A DNA stretch of 56,631 bases from an uncultured Lachnospiraceae bacterium (GCA_910583895.1 CAJTYJ010000022.1:1-56631), one strand, 5' to 3'. Counted from the first letter of the stretch, positions 43,081-52,779 are shown. Notes: generated by a model from the sequence alone, not told the origin. A program made the numbers and translations.

Positions 43081-43761
43081 TCACATTTCCGATACGGGTT
43101 CTACGTTACACACCTGCACCACATTTCCTGTAATCCGAAACTTCACATTACATCCAGCATATGTGATTCCGTAAATCCGCTCCTCATCCTGTACATAGGC
43201 CGGTCTTGGGTCCTGTGCCAGAATCCCCAGGACCGCCTGTCTTTGATCCTCCGAATAAACCTTCAGCAGATCATCCGGAAAATCAACCGAAAGCATATGC
43301 TGTTTTGTCTCTTTGGTGTACCCCTCCGATGCCTCAGGATGGCAGTCTGACAGGGGGATGTAGGGCTTGATGTCATAAATGGGTGTCCTGTCCATCAAAT
43401 CAATTCCCGACACTTCAAGAACCGGCCCTTTGTTTTTATCATATCGGATTCCCTCCAGCCGGACACAGGACAGGCCAATATCATTGGGACGGTAAGGTGA
43501 ACGGCTGGCAAATACTCCCACCCGCTTCTTACCCCCAAGTCTCGGCGGCTTCACCGTCGCCGACCAGTGTTCCTTTTTTGATTGTGAAAATTTCCACAAA
43601 AGCCAGATATGCGAAAACTCCGTGAGTCCTTGCACCACCTGGGGATTTCGGAAAGCCGGCTCAAAGACAATCCGGCCTTTTAGTTCTTTTACAAGCCCGC
43701 TCTGCCTGGGAATCCCGAATTTTTCCGGAAAATCCGTATAAATATAGGCAATAATCTTCAT
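43081..43761 (-). CDS. trmO: tRNA (N6-threonylcarbamoyladenosine37) methyltransferase TrmO
   Basis: 226 residues from the ATG at 43761, which overlaps the MATE stop by four bases; a longer open frame upstream is not coding. TsaA/YaeB fold: IPRQSGLVKELKGRIVFEPA, FSHIWLLWKFSQ, GVFASRSPYRPNDIGLS, DLMDRTPIYDIKPYIPLSD. SAM-dependent N6-methylation of t6A37 in tRNA-Thr in E. coli. Confidence 0.9.
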   Translation of the reverse strand: MKIIAYIYTDFPEKFGIPRQSGLVKELKGRIVFEPAFRNPQVVQGLTEFSHIWLLWKFSQSKKEHWSATVKPPRLGGKKRVGVFASRSPYRPNDIGLSCVRLEGIRYDKNKGPVLEVSGIDLMDRTPIYDIKPYIPLSDCHPEASEGYTKETKQHMLSVDFPDDLLKVYSEDQRQAVLGILAQDPRPAYVQDEERIYGITYAGCNVKFRITGNVVQVCNVEPVSEM

Positions 43762-45110
43762 TCCTTTAATTTCCCTCTCCATATTACTTTCAGCATGGTA
43801 AAAAAGCACGCGCATCCGCCCACCAGATTGGAGATCGGCTCCGCCAGAAATACCCCGTAAAGCCCCACCCCGGGCAAAAGGGGAAGCAGATAGGTCAGAG
43901 GCACCACGATCACAATCTTTCGAAACAGGGAAAAAGTAATGGCATACCGCGCCTGTCCCAGTGCCTGAAAGGTGGTCTGTCCGGAAAACTGCAGCGCCAT
44001 AAAGCAAAAACCGAAGAAATAAATATGCATGGCCGGCACGCCTGCCTGCAGAAGCTCTGGTTCGGAATTAAACAGCTGGATAAAAAATTTCGGAAACACC
44101 AGCGTAACCATCCAGGCAATACAAGTATAGGCCATGGACACTTTCGTCATAAACCGGATTCCTTCTTTCACCCGGTCTTTCTTTCCGGCACCATAGTTAA
44201 AGCTGATCACCGGCTGTGCCCCGCTGGCCGTACCGATAACCACCATGGTCAGCACCTCCCGGATGGAATTCAGCACGGTCATAATCCCGACATACAGATC
44301 CCCGCCATACATCTGGAGCTGTCGGTTGCAGGCCACCTGAACCACACTGTTGGTAAAATTCATGATAAAACTGGAGACGCCAAGCGTCATAATCTGCCTT
44401 ACCACCTTCCAGTTCGGTATCCCGGGTTTTGCGTTCAGACGAAGCGACGGTTTTTTCCCGGTCAGAAAAAGCAATACCCAGAGAGCAGACAAAAACTGCG
44501 CAATCACCGTTGCCAGGGCTGCCCCCTGAACTCCCAGATGAAAAACAAAAATGAAGACAGGATCCAGGATCAGATTGACCACCGCACCCAGTATGACGGT
44601 CACCATTCCGGTTCTGCCAAAACCCTGAGCATTGATATAGGGATTCAGCCCCAGCCCGATCATGACAAACAGGCTGCCCAGAAGATAGATTTTCAGATAT
44701 CCGCTGGCATACCCGTAAGTGGCATCGCTGGCCCCAAGGGCATACAGAAGAGGACGCTGGATCCAATAGCCGATCACGGTAATGAAGACTCCTGTGATCA
44801 CCAGCATTGCATAGGCATTCTGCATAACTGCCTGCGCCTGCGCAAAGTCTTTCTTCCCTCTGGCAATGGAGCAAAGGGGCGCACCTCCCATACCGAACAG
44901 CCCGGTAAAAGCCACAATCATGCTCACTATCGGAAAGGTCAGTCCCACACCGGTCAGCGCCAGAGAATCCGCCCCCGGAATGTGTCCGATGTAGATCCGG
45001 TCCACCAGATTATAAAGCAGATTCAAAATCTGTGCCACGGTCATGGGAACTGCCATGCGGATAATATTTTCGGATACACTCCCTGTGCCAAAATCATTTT
45101 TCTGTTCCAC
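43758..45110 (-). CDS. MATE-family efflux transporter
   Basis: 450 residues from a GTG at 45110 with GAGGA upstream. Twelve helices; RMAVPMTVAQILNLLYNLVD, RIYIGHIPGADSLALTGVGL and FGMGGAPLCSIARGK are typical. Third MATE gene in the window, not closely alike to the other two. Operon with trmO, translationally coupled. Confidence 0.92.
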   Translation of the reverse strand: MEQKNDFGTGSVSENIIRMAVPMTVAQILNLLYNLVDRIYIGHIPGADSLALTGVGLTFPIVSMIVAFTGLFGMGGAPLCSIARGKKDFAQAQAVMQNAYAMLVITGVFITVIGYWIQRPLLYALGASDATYGYASGYLKIYLLGSLFVMIGLGLNPYINAQGFGRTGMVTVILGAVVNLILDPVFIFVFHLGVQGAALATVIAQFLSALWVLLFLTGKKPSLRLNAKPGIPNWKVVRQIMTLGVSSFIMNFTNSVVQVACNRQLQMYGGDLYVGIMTVLNSIREVLTMVVIGTASGAQPVISFNYGAGKKDRVKEGIRFMTKVSMAYTCIAWMVTLVFPKFFIQLFNSEPELLQAGVPAMHIYFFGFCFMALQFSGQTTFQALGQARYAITFSLFRKIVIVVPLTYLLPLLPGVGLYGVFLAEPISNLVGGCACFFTMLKVIWRGKLKE

Positions 45111-45154
45111 GGTATCCTCACTCCCTCTGTTCCGTCTCAGAAAATATTTTCTTT

Positions 45155-45184
45155 ATTATACTCTTTATCTTATGGAAAATCCAA
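45155..45184 (-). promoter_or_regulatory. Promoter of the MATE-trmO operon
   Basis: Minus strand TTGGAT (45184-45179), 18 bases, TATAAT (45160-45155). The stretch 45111-45382 otherwise holds nothing I can identify. Confidence 0.5.
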
Positions 45185-45382
45185 ATAAAATTCTACTCTT
45201 ACAGCCCATTTGTCCCGATCTTGTCCGCTTCACGCACCCTGCAGCATACCGCATTTTAAGGACAGTTTACCGAAAAGCCATCGCACCGATCTCTTTTTTC
45301 CTTTCGCATCTCCCTGTCCTCTCACTGAATGCAGGCAGATTCTGAAAGAAAATCTGTCTGCACAGACATCCGGGCATCGTAA

Positions 45383-45428
45383 AAAAGCACTGCAAGACCC
45401 CATTTTTGTGTGGCTGCAGTGCTTCTAA
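45383..45428 (-). terminator. Terminator of the long housekeeping operon
   Basis: Minus strand AGCACTGCA/TGCAGTGCT arms with a 20-base loop and six T, overlapping the stop at 45425. Confidence 0.8.
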
Positions 45429-46162
45429 TATCCATATTGCTCGCAGATTTCTTCTGCATATTTTCCTGGTTTCTCGTAGATAATCAGCGGTTTTTCCACT
45501 GTGACCCTCGGTCTGCCGCCCTTTAGGGCCTCAATCAGCACCATGACCGGCTCCCGGTCTGCATAAGGATGCACCAGCCGCATTCTTTTAGGCTCCAGCC
45601 CTTTTTGACACAGACCAAAGATAATCTCCGCCAGGCGAAAAGGACGATGCACCAGATAAAAGCGGCCGCCGGGCACCAAAAGCTTAGAAGCCTGTGTGAT
45701 CACATCCTCCAGGGTACAGAGCACCTCATGTCTTGCAATGGCCTTTGCTTCACTGGGATTTTTCAGTCCGTGAAGGTCTGTCATATAGGGCGGATTGCAG
45801 GTGACCACCTCAAAGGAACCTGCTCCGAAGATTTTATCTGCCTCTTTTATATCACCGGTCACAATCCGAATCTGATCTTCCAGATGATTCAGACTGACAC
45901 TGCGTCTTGCCATATCGGCGCTTTCCGGCTGAATCTCCAGCCCGGTAAAGGATTTTCCTTTGGTCCGTCCTTTTAAAAGAATCGGAATAATTCCGGTACC
46001 CGTTCCCAGATCCAGCACCTGTTCTTTTGGCTTTACTCTTGCAAAACCGGCCAGCAGTACCGCATCCATTCCAAAACAGAACCGCCTGGGATCCTGGATG
46101 ATCCGATAGCTGTTTCGCTGCAGCTCATCCAGCCGCTCTCCCTCTTTTAATACTGCCTCCAT
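45425..46162 (-). CDS. tRNA1(Val) (adenine37-N6)-methyltransferase-like (TrmN6/YfiC family)
   Basis: 245 residues. SAM-binding loop VLDLGTGTGIIPILL and the amino-methyltransferase motif EVVTCNPPYM; the leader RIIQDPRRFCFGMDAVLLA is characteristic of this family. Last gene of the long operon, four bases after rsmI's neighbour; in Clostridia this gene commonly sits with rsmI and ricT. Confidence 0.87.
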   Translation of the reverse strand: MEAVLKEGERLDELQRNSYRIIQDPRRFCFGMDAVLLAGFARVKPKEQVLDLGTGTGIIPILLKGRTKGKSFTGLEIQPESADMARRSVSLNHLEDQIRIVTGDIKEADKIFGAGSFEVVTCNPPYMTDLHGLKNPSEAKAIARHEVLCTLEDVITQASKLLVPGGRFYLVHRPFRLAEIIFGLCQKGLEPKRMRLVHPYADREPVMVLIEALKGGRPRVTVEKPLIIYEKPGKYAEEICEQYGY

Positions 46163-46165
46163 GGC

Positions 46166-47026
46166 CTATCCCTCTTCTCCTGAAAGCAGCGCCTGATAGA
46201 TCTCCCGCTTACTGATCCCCCGATCTTTTGCTGCCTGTTTCATGGCGGCTTTCCGGTCCATTCCCTGCCCTTCATAAAGTTCTACATGCTCTTTTACGGA
46301 CATTTTCAAAAAACTCTTCTGCCGCTTTTCTTCCAGTTCTGCTCTTGACCTGCCTTCTATGACCAGAACATACTCTCCTCTTGGGTCCTGTACCTCATAA
46401 TACCTTAAGGCTTCCGCAAGCGTTGTGCGAAACACCGACTCATACCGTTTGGTCAGTTCCCGCAGAATGGATATCTGCCGGTCTCCCAATGCCTCTAAAA
46501 GCTCCTGTAAGGTCTTTTTCAGCCGGTGGGGTGCTTCATACAGGACAATGGTCCTGGTCTCCTCTGTAAGCCCCTGAAGCACCTCCCTGCGCTCTTTTTT
46601 ATCCATGGGAAGGAAGGCTTCAAAGCAAAATCTTCTTGTGGGCATCCCGGACATGGACAGGGCCGTCACACAGGCACAGGCCCCGGGTACCGAAGTGACC
46701 AAAACGCCTGCTTCCTGACACATGCGCACCAGCTCTTCTCCGGGATCTGAGATCCCTGGAGTACCGGCGTCGGTGATCAGAGCAATGTGACTTCCTTCCA
46801 GAAGTTTTTTGACCAGAAGATGTCCTTTTTCGATCTTGTTGTACTCATGATAACTGGTCATGGGCGTATGGATATCAAAGTGATTCAAAAGCCGGATACT
46901 GTTCCTGGTATCCTCCGCTGCGATCAAATCTGCCTCTTTCAGGATACGGACTGCCCGATACGTCATATCCTCCAGATTTCCGATGGGAGTCGCGCACAGA
47001 TAGAGCACACCTGCTTCAGTTTTCAT
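46166..47026 (-). CDS. rsmI: 16S rRNA (cytidine1402-2'-O)-methyltransferase
   Basis: 286 residues. LYLCATPIGNLEDMTYRAVR, AAEDTRNSIRLLNHF, ITDAGTPGISDPGEELVR and SMSGMPTRRFCFEAFLP are the family signature of tetrapyrrole-methylase-fold RsmI. Overlaps ricT by 11 bases. Confidence 0.96.
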   Translation of the reverse strand: MKTEAGVLYLCATPIGNLEDMTYRAVRILKEADLIAAEDTRNSIRLLNHFDIHTPMTSYHEYNKIEKGHLLVKKLLEGSHIALITDAGTPGISDPGEELVRMCQEAGVLVTSVPGACACVTALSMSGMPTRRFCFEAFLPMDKKERREVLQGLTEETRTIVLYEAPHRLKKTLQELLEALGDRQISILRELTKRYESVFRTTLAEALRYYEVQDPRGEYVLVIEGRSRAELEEKRQKSFLKMSVKEHVELYEGQGMDRKAAMKQAAKDRGISKREIYQALLSGEEG

Positions 47027-47936
47027 TTAACTTTGATTTCCCTTCCCTGCGCTCCAGAGCTTCCAAAGCCTTCAGCTCTTTGTCTTCCGGATGATTCTGG
47101 TTTTTCTTTTCCTTCTTCCGGCGGGGTTTGAATTTTAAGTCCTCTACTTTATACTCCCGGATCTCTTTTTCTTCGTTGTCCAGCGTTACGATCACTTTCA
47201 CAAGCTGGCGAAGCACATTGACGGAACTTACTTCTCCTCTGCTGCCGTCTTTGGCGGTTACCCGGTCCCCCGGATTGGGCAGCCGGCTGTTCAATTCCTC
47301 ATAAGTCTCTTCTTCGTGCTTCAAACAGCACATCAGGCGTCCGCATACCCCGGAGATCTTCGTAGGATTCAGCGAAAGATTCTGTTCTTTTGCCATCTTG
47401 ATGGATACCGGAAGAAATTCTGACTGATGCGTATGGCAGCAGAGGGATCTGCCGCAGATACCGATTCCGCCGAGGATCTTTGTCTCGTCTCTCACGCCGA
47501 TCTGTCTGAGCTCAATGCGGGTCTTGAAGACCGAGGCCAGATCCTTGACCAGCTCCCTAAAATCAATCCTTCCATCTGCGGTAAAGTAAAAAAGTACTTT
47601 ATTGTTGTCAAATGTATATTCCGCATCGATCAGCTTCATCTCCAACTTATGTTTGCGGATCTTTTCCTGGCAGATCCGGAAGGCGTCTTTTTCCTTCTCC
47701 CGATTTTTATTTTCCTGCTCCTGGTCCTGAGCCGTGGCAAGACGGATGACGGATTTCAACGGCTGTACCACCTTGTCATCCTCCACCTCCCTGGTGCCGA
47801 TCACCACATGGCCGTATTCCACCCCTCTTGCAGTCTCCACAATCACCCGATCATCTTTTTCAATCTCTAGTTTTCCCGGTGAAAAATAATAGACCTTTCC
47901 GGCCCGGCGAAACCGCACTCCGATCACTTTCGTCAT
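47016..47936 (-). CDS. ricT: RicT (PSP1/YaaT family) regulator
   Basis: 306 residues. The PSP1 domain starts VIGVRFRRAGKVYYFSPG; the cysteine set LGGIGICGRSLCCHTHQSEF and KISGVCGRLMCCLKHEEE forms the Fe-S ligand region of the RicAFT (YmcA-YlbF-YaaT) complex, which affects RNase Y mRNA processing, biofilm and sporulation in Bacillus. The C-terminus is highly charged (KPRRKKEKKNQNHPEDKE). Confidence 0.93.
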   Translation of the reverse strand: MTKVIGVRFRRAGKVYYFSPGKLEIEKDDRVIVETARGVEYGHVVIGTREVEDDKVVQPLKSVIRLATAQDQEQENKNREKEKDAFRICQEKIRKHKLEMKLIDAEYTFDNNKVLFYFTADGRIDFRELVKDLASVFKTRIELRQIGVRDETKILGGIGICGRSLCCHTHQSEFLPVSIKMAKEQNLSLNPTKISGVCGRLMCCLKHEEETYEELNSRLPNPGDRVTAKDGSRGEVSSVNVLRQLVKVIVTLDNEEKEIREYKVEDLKFKPRRKKEKKNQNHPEDKELKALEALERREGKSKLNEN

Positions 47937-47937
47937 T

Positions 47938-48927
47938 CTAATTCTCCTTCATGGTCAAAAGCAGAAGCTCCAGAGCCATGTCAAAATTTACATTGGCGCT
48001 CAGCCGGATCTTTGCCTTTTCCAACGCTTTGATAATGCACTCCAACCCCTCATAGGAACTGTGCCTTGCTTTTTCCCGGATCGAGATCAGCTCGTCTTTA
48101 AAGACGATGCTGTCTGCATCTCTGGTGGCCTTAAACAAAAGCACATCCCGGTACCATACTGCAAGAATATCCAGATAATCATTGATCTCCATCTTGTAGG
48201 TACCAATCTTTTTTAAATCCGAAAGAAGATCTGTAACTTCCATATCCGGGATGTATTTTACCAGATGAATGGCATGCTCCAGCATCTCTGAAAAGCTCTC
48301 AGACAACGCCAGACGCTTTGCTTTTCCCACATTTCCCTGGGCGAAAGCCACACAGATATCCGCCCGGTACTCCGGGATCTGAAGCTGCTCCATCAAGAAG
48401 TGTCTGACGGATTCGTCTGCAACCGGCTTCAGCTCCAGCGTCACACATCTGGACTGGATCGTCGGAAGAAGCATCCCTTTGTTGGTCGTCAATAGAAAAA
48501 TCACAGCATAGACGGGAGGCTCCTCGATGGTTTTTAAAAGAGCATTCTGCGCCTGGGCGCTTAATTTTTCTGCTTCATCTATAATATAAATCTTATAGGG
48601 ACTGCTGTATGGCCTCACCATAATATCCCCGTTGACCTGCGTCCGGATCTCTTCCACACTGATGGTATTTGGCTTTTCATGTGTGACACGGATGATATCC
48701 GGTTGATTATTGTTCTCCGCCTGCCTGCAGGACTGACATTCCATACAAGGATCCGTCCCCTTTTTCTGACACTGCAGTGTCTGGGCAAAAAGCCCTGCGA
48801 GCAGCTTTTTTCCTGATCCTTTTTCTCCGCTGATGATATAGGCATGAGACACCTTATCCATGGAAATCGCATGCTTCATATGCAGAATTGTCTGTTCATG
48901 TCCAAGTACATCCGAAAATCCAGCCAT
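47938..48927 (-). CDS. holB: DNA polymerase III subunit delta prime
   Basis: 329 residues with AGGTGA upstream. Clamp-loader AAA+ protein: GHEQTILHMKHAI, Walker A-like SGEKGSGKKLLAGLFA, zinc cysteines CMECQSC, IYIIDEAEKLSAQAQNALLK, and TIEEPPVYAVIFLLT. Loads the beta clamp together with tau and delta. Confidence 0.95.
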   Translation of the reverse strand: MAGFSDVLGHEQTILHMKHAISMDKVSHAYIISGEKGSGKKLLAGLFAQTLQCQKKGTDPCMECQSCRQAENNNQPDIIRVTHEKPNTISVEEIRTQVNGDIMVRPYSSPYKIYIIDEAEKLSAQAQNALLKTIEEPPVYAVIFLLTTNKGMLLPTIQSRCVTLELKPVADESVRHFLMEQLQIPEYRADICVAFAQGNVGKAKRLALSESFSEMLEHAIHLVKYIPDMEVTDLLSDLKKIGTYKMEINDYLDILAVWYRDVLLFKATRDADSIVFKDELISIREKARHSSYEGLECIIKALEKAKIRLSANVNFDMALELLLLTMKEN

Positions 48928-48947
48928 AACACTTCACCTCCCGTTAA

Positions 48948-49544
48948 CTAATTATACCGCATTTCTTTCTGAATGAAAAGTTTTATCTCCTCAAAACAAC
49001 TTCCAATGTCTGTATTGTGAAAGCGTTTTATGATTCCTTCCGCCTCCAGTTTTTCCTCTGTAAAATCCTCACAGTCCGCCAGATATCTGCGGCACATCTC
49101 CTTGTAATCCGGGCATCTCTGGGACCGCTCTCTAAGAAGTGCCCGCTCCAGACGGACACCGTCTTCTACTTCTATGTAGACAGGCACCATACGGGTTCTT
49201 CCGTAATACGCGCACATGCTGTGCCAGGAATTCAAAGTTCCGATGACCAAATAAGAATCCGCTTCCAGATCCATCCCTTCCTCACAGACTGTAAAATATT
49301 TCCATACGCCATGTACCGTATTGTAAGACCGAAGCTCCACGATTCTTCCTTCTTCCTCCAGATAAGAAAGCTGCTCCTCTGTCACAAAGTGATATTGAAG
49401 CCCTTCTGTCTCCCCCGAACGGATCGGGCGGGTTGTGTAAGAAATCATCTGTTTTAGGTCAAGCTCATTGTCCTCGGTCAGAGCCTTATAGATTGTATCC
49501 TTCCCCGACGAACTTTTTCCCATCAGGCAAAATATTTTCCCCAT
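48948..49544 (-). CDS. Guanylate-kinase-like protein
   Basis: 198 residues. P-loop GKSSSGKDTIYKAL (with Asp after Lys, unlike the usual KST), and ISYTTRPIRSGETEGLQYHF, which matches the GMP-binding region of guanylate kinases. The lid part is divergent, so the substrate may not be GMP. It overlaps the preceding decarboxylase gene by 59 bases, which is long, and this pair is found together in many Clostridia. Confidence 0.8.
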   Translation of the reverse strand: MGKIFCLMGKSSSGKDTIYKALTEDNELDLKQMISYTTRPIRSGETEGLQYHFVTEEQLSYLEEEGRIVELRSYNTVHGVWKYFTVCEEGMDLEADSYLVIGTLNSWHSMCAYYGRTRMVPVYIEVEDGVRLERALLRERSQRCPDYKEMCRRYLADCEDFTEEKLEAEGIIKRFHNTDIGSCFEEIKLFIQKEMRYN

Positions 49545-50949
49545 CCCGTCTCCTCGTTCCTTTCAGCACCCATATTTTCCGGCCGTCGATGCCATACAGG
49601 TTCAGTCCCTGCCTGCAGTATAACAGAATCCGTTCTAGTATTTCCTGAGTGATCCGTTCTCCCGGAGCGATAACCGGGATGCCCGGCGGATACAGACTCA
49701 CAAAATCCCCTCCAATTCTTCCGGCACAGTCCGTAAGCGTTACCAGTTCTTTTTCACTTTCCTCTGCTTCCAGAAACGTGCAGACACGTTCTGCCGGCAG
49801 CACCTCATCCGATAAAATCAAGTCTTCCTGGTTTTTGTTCGCATATGTATTTCTGATCTTTTGATCTGTTTCCAAAAATGCATCTCCCAGGCGTTCAAGA
49901 CTTTTTTTCGTATCTGCCACTGTGGTAATTCCGCAGACATAAGAGCTGCAGGCCATCTCCAGCTCGATTCGGTATTCACTCCTGAGAAGATCCGAAAGCT
50001 CCTTTCCGGAATAACCAGTCCCCTGGACAGACACCAGAATTTTCCCGGGATCCATGCCCGGAATTTTAAGAAGCCTGAGTCTTTCCATGCCGGAAAGCTT
50101 TTTCCTTAATCGTATAAGTTCTTTGTAAAAGGAAATAAAACAATCTCTGTGCTCCCGTACCCACTCCACACACTGATCCAGTCCTGCCATCAGCACATAG
50201 GAAGGGCTGCTGGTCTGATAGATCCCCAGATACTTGCGGATCTTTTCCCGACAGATCAAAGGACCATTTAGATGAATCAATGCCGTCTGGGTCAGGGCAG
50301 GCAGTGTCTTGTGCAGGCTGTGGATCACCACATCCGCTCCGGCACTTACCGAATCCCGTGGAAATTCTTCCAGAAAAGGAAGATGCGCTCCATGGGCCTC
50401 GTCCACAATCAGAGGAACTCCATGGCGATGAACGATTTCAGCGATTTCCTCCACCCTGGAAACCACCCCGTCATAAGTGGGAGAAGTAATCAGCACCGCC
50501 TGAATCTCCGGCTCTTTTTCGAAAGCTTTATCCACATCTTCCGGAAAAATCATGCCGTTTATCCCCAAAAGTCCCACGGACCGTGGATAAACATAAGAGA
50601 CATGAAGCCCCCGGAGAAGTGCAGCATGATAGGCAGATTTGTGACTGTTTCTTGCCATCAGAATGGTTCCGCCAAAAGTTGTGCATCCGGATACGGCGGA
50701 AAGAATACCTGCCGTACTTCCATTGATCAGATAATGTGTCTCCTCCGAGCGGTACAGACCGGCTGCCCGTTTTTGAGCCTGCAAAAGCAGTCCTTCTGCA
50801 TGATGCAAATCATCAAATCCGTCAATTTCTGTTATATCAACAGAATACGGATTCCCCATCTCTCCCATACGTCGCTTATGACCAGGCATATGCATGGGAA
50901 GACAGTCAGAATCCGCATATTTCCTTAAGCTTTCATATAATTCACTCAT
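49486..50949 (-). CDS. Orn/Lys/Arg decarboxylase family protein
   Basis: 487 residues. Fold type I PLP enzyme: DCLPMHMPGHKR at the start, STAGILSAVSGCT, SPTYDGVVS, VDEAHGAHLPF and the PLP lysine Lys214 in IHSLHKTLPAL. The C-terminal domain is shortened relative to the large biodegradative enzymes, as in Gram-positive arginine/lysine decarboxylases (SpeA-like). The reaction would supply a polyamine such as agmatine or cadaverine. Confidence 0.88.
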   Translation of the reverse strand: MSELYESLRKYADSDCLPMHMPGHKRRMGEMGNPYSVDITEIDGFDDLHHAEGLLLQAQKRAAGLYRSEETHYLINGSTAGILSAVSGCTTFGGTILMARNSHKSAYHAALLRGLHVSYVYPRSVGLLGINGMIFPEDVDKAFEKEPEIQAVLITSPTYDGVVSRVEEIAEIVHRHGVPLIVDEAHGAHLPFLEEFPRDSVSAGADVVIHSLHKTLPALTQTALIHLNGPLICREKIRKYLGIYQTSSPSYVLMAGLDQCVEWVREHRDCFISFYKELIRLRKKLSGMERLRLLKIPGMDPGKILVSVQGTGYSGKELSDLLRSEYRIELEMACSSYVCGITTVADTKKSLERLGDAFLETDQKIRNTYANKNQEDLILSDEVLPAERVCTFLEAEESEKELVTLTDCAGRIGGDFVSLYPPGIPVIAPGERITQEILERILLYCRQGLNLYGIDGRKIWVLKGTRRRDGENILPDGKKFVGEGYNL

Positions 50950-50951
50950 AT

Positions 50952-51296
50952 TTACATGGAAAATACAAGGATCCCCACCACCGTGACTCCAATGGACAGA
51001 ATCGTACGCTTTGTGGGCTTTTCTCCCAGAAAAAACACCGCCAGAATCGTCACCCAGATAATACCGGTGGATTCAATCATGGGCATCAGTTTTAGTTCAA
51101 TTCCCCGGTAAGCAAACACATTGATCACCGTCGTACCCAGTAAGAGTGTATACCCAAGGATCACTCTCCAGTTTAAAAATTTATATATGATATTCTTATG
51201 TTCTGTTTCTGCAGACTGTTTCAGAAGAATCTGAGACAATGACGCCACAAACACTTCCGAAAAGGCCAGCACATAACTAATGTTCATCCATTCCAT
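50952..51296 (-). CDS. Half-size EamA/SMR-type membrane protein (partner 2)
   Basis: 114 residues with four membrane helices (YVLAFSEVFVASLSQILLKQ; VILGYTLLLGTTVINVFAY; PMIESTGIIWVTILAVFFLG ending GEKPTKR). It resembles the ArnE/ArnF group of small DMT proteins. Overlaps the other half-size gene by 20 bases, indicating a heterodimer. Confidence 0.8.
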   Translation of the reverse strand: MEWMNISYVLAFSEVFVASLSQILLKQSAETEHKNIIYKFLNWRVILGYTLLLGTTVINVFAYRGIELKLMPMIESTGIIWVTILAVFFLGEKPTKRTILSIGVTVVGILVFSM

Positions 51297-51642
51297 GAAT
51301 CAAGATCCCCGCTATGATAATCACACTTCCTATGATGTTGTTCACGGTCACCTGCTCTTTAAATAAAATCACAGACCAGAACAAAATCAAAATGTATAGA
51401 ATTCCTTTCCGCAGATAAGCGGTGGTCAGAGGAATCAATTCTAAAAGGAACTGCCACATGATAGCAAATACGCCAAGACATCCGATGGCCATCAGATAGA
51501 AAAAGATAAATTCCTTTGACAACGTCTCATACATTCCCGCATATTTGATGAACACCGAGCTGAGACTCTGGATCACCAAAGAAAGGGACAAAAGGATCAA
51601 GATCTTCAGCCGACTGGATTTTTTCTCTTTCTCCATATTCAT
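51277..51642 (-). CDS. Half-size EamA/SMR-type membrane protein (partner 1)
   Basis: 121 residues from the ATG at 51642 (AAAGGA four bases upstream). Four helices (LILLSLSLVIQSLSSVFIKY, FFYLMAIGCLGVFAIMWQF, YILILFWSVILFKEQ, NIIGSVIIIAGILIHG). ArnF/ArnE-like. In E. coli that pair flips undecaprenyl-phosphate-L-Ara4N across the membrane; a similar role fits the neighbouring genes. Confidence 0.8.
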   Translation of the reverse strand: MNMEKEKKSSRLKILILLSLSLVIQSLSSVFIKYAGMYETLSKEFIFFYLMAIGCLGVFAIMWQFLLELIPLTTAYLRKGILYILILFWSVILFKEQVTVNNIIGSVIIIAGILIHGMDEH

Positions 51643-51655
51643 ACAATCCTTTCGT

Positions 51656-52762
51656 TTAGATCTCCTCCGTCATAATATAGTATCCGATCCGGTTGGAACT
51701 GTCAGACACTTTCCCTGCATGGGACAAATCCAGTTCACTGATCCGATAGATTTTCTCCGGATGTTCTTTTTCCAGAATCCGCATCTTTTCCACATCTTCC
51801 AGGGTAAAGAGAAAACGGACCTCTGCCTTTTTGGGTTCTGTTTTGACCGCCAGCTTAGGTTCCATGCCGCAGGCAGTATCAATCACCATCTCCATATAGT
51901 CATAACCGGTGGAAAGGGGAACCAGATCAGAACCGATGCAATCTCCTCCCATTCTGGAGCCGATCTCAATCACCCGTACATGTCCCTCCGGTGTGATTTT
52001 AAATTCTGCATGGGAAGCGCCATTGGTAATCTTCAGTGCATCCAGTGCTCTGCGCATCACATAATGAATTTTATACATCATATCCTCAGACAGATTGCAC
52101 GGCTCCACATGGCCGGTTTCTATAAAATGCGGCTCTCCTGTTGTATACTTTTTGGTTACTGCCAGATTCCTATGCTTTCCGCCATAGGAAATCGTCTCAT
52201 AGCTGTACTCTTCCCCTTCTATATACTCCTCCACGATCGCCTGCTTTTCAAAGGATTGATCCACTGCCTTTTGAATCGCTTCTTCCAGCTGAGAAAAGTC
52301 CATGACTTTTGTGATGGCCCGGCTGCCTGAACGGTCCGTAGGTTTTACCACCAAAGGCAGCCGCATACCAAACAGATACACTTCCATACGGTCTACCCGA
52401 TAGAATTTGGGCGTGGCGACTCCAGCCTTTGTAAATGCCTCCCGCATCGCATATTTGTTGGTGGACAGCCGGACACACTCCGGACTGTTCCCGGGAAGTC
52501 CAAGTCCTGCAGCCACTTTGCTTACCGTAATGTTGGCCAGATCAGAAGCGATGGACGCAACCGCATCCGGCCTGATCTCCCGGCATTTTTCCAGAATCTG
52601 GTCAGTCTCAACAATACTGATGGGATAAAAATAATCCGCATTCTTTTCCCCTGTCGCTCCATCTTTCCATGCAAACACATGGGTTTCAAATCCCATCTTT
52701 TTCGCTTTCAGGATTAACTGATTCTGAAAATCATTTGCTCCGATAATGACGATCTTTTTCAT
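51656..52762 (-). CDS. ATP-grasp ligase
   Basis: 368 residues. Pre-ATP-grasp start KKIVIIGANDFQNQLILKAK, hinge STNKYAMREAFTKAGVATP, ATP-binding LPLVVKPTDRSGSRAITKV, EYIEGEEYSYETISYGGK and metal site AEFKITPEGHVRVIEIGSRM. These enzymes join a carboxylate to an amine or thiol by an acyl phosphate. It lies 17 bases after a WecE-type aminotransferase gene, whose product would offer an amine. Confidence 0.88.
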   Translation of the reverse strand: MKKIVIIGANDFQNQLILKAKKMGFETHVFAWKDGATGEKNADYFYPISIVETDQILEKCREIRPDAVASIASDLANITVSKVAAGLGLPGNSPECVRLSTNKYAMREAFTKAGVATPKFYRVDRMEVYLFGMRLPLVVKPTDRSGSRAITKVMDFSQLEEAIQKAVDQSFEKQAIVEEYIEGEEYSYETISYGGKHRNLAVTKKYTTGEPHFIETGHVEPCNLSEDMMYKIHYVMRRALDALKITNGASHAEFKITPEGHVRVIEIGSRMGGDCIGSDLVPLSTGYDYMEMVIDTACGMEPKLAVKTEPKKAEVRFLFTLEDVEKMRILEKEHPEKIYRISELDLSHAGKVSDSSNRIGYYIMTEEI

Positions 52763-52779
52763 GGCGTTCCTTTCATGAT

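Noticed and set aside
44025..45188. Long plus-strand frame opposite the third MATE gene
   Set aside because: Same reason: reverse of a membrane protein gene, no start signal.
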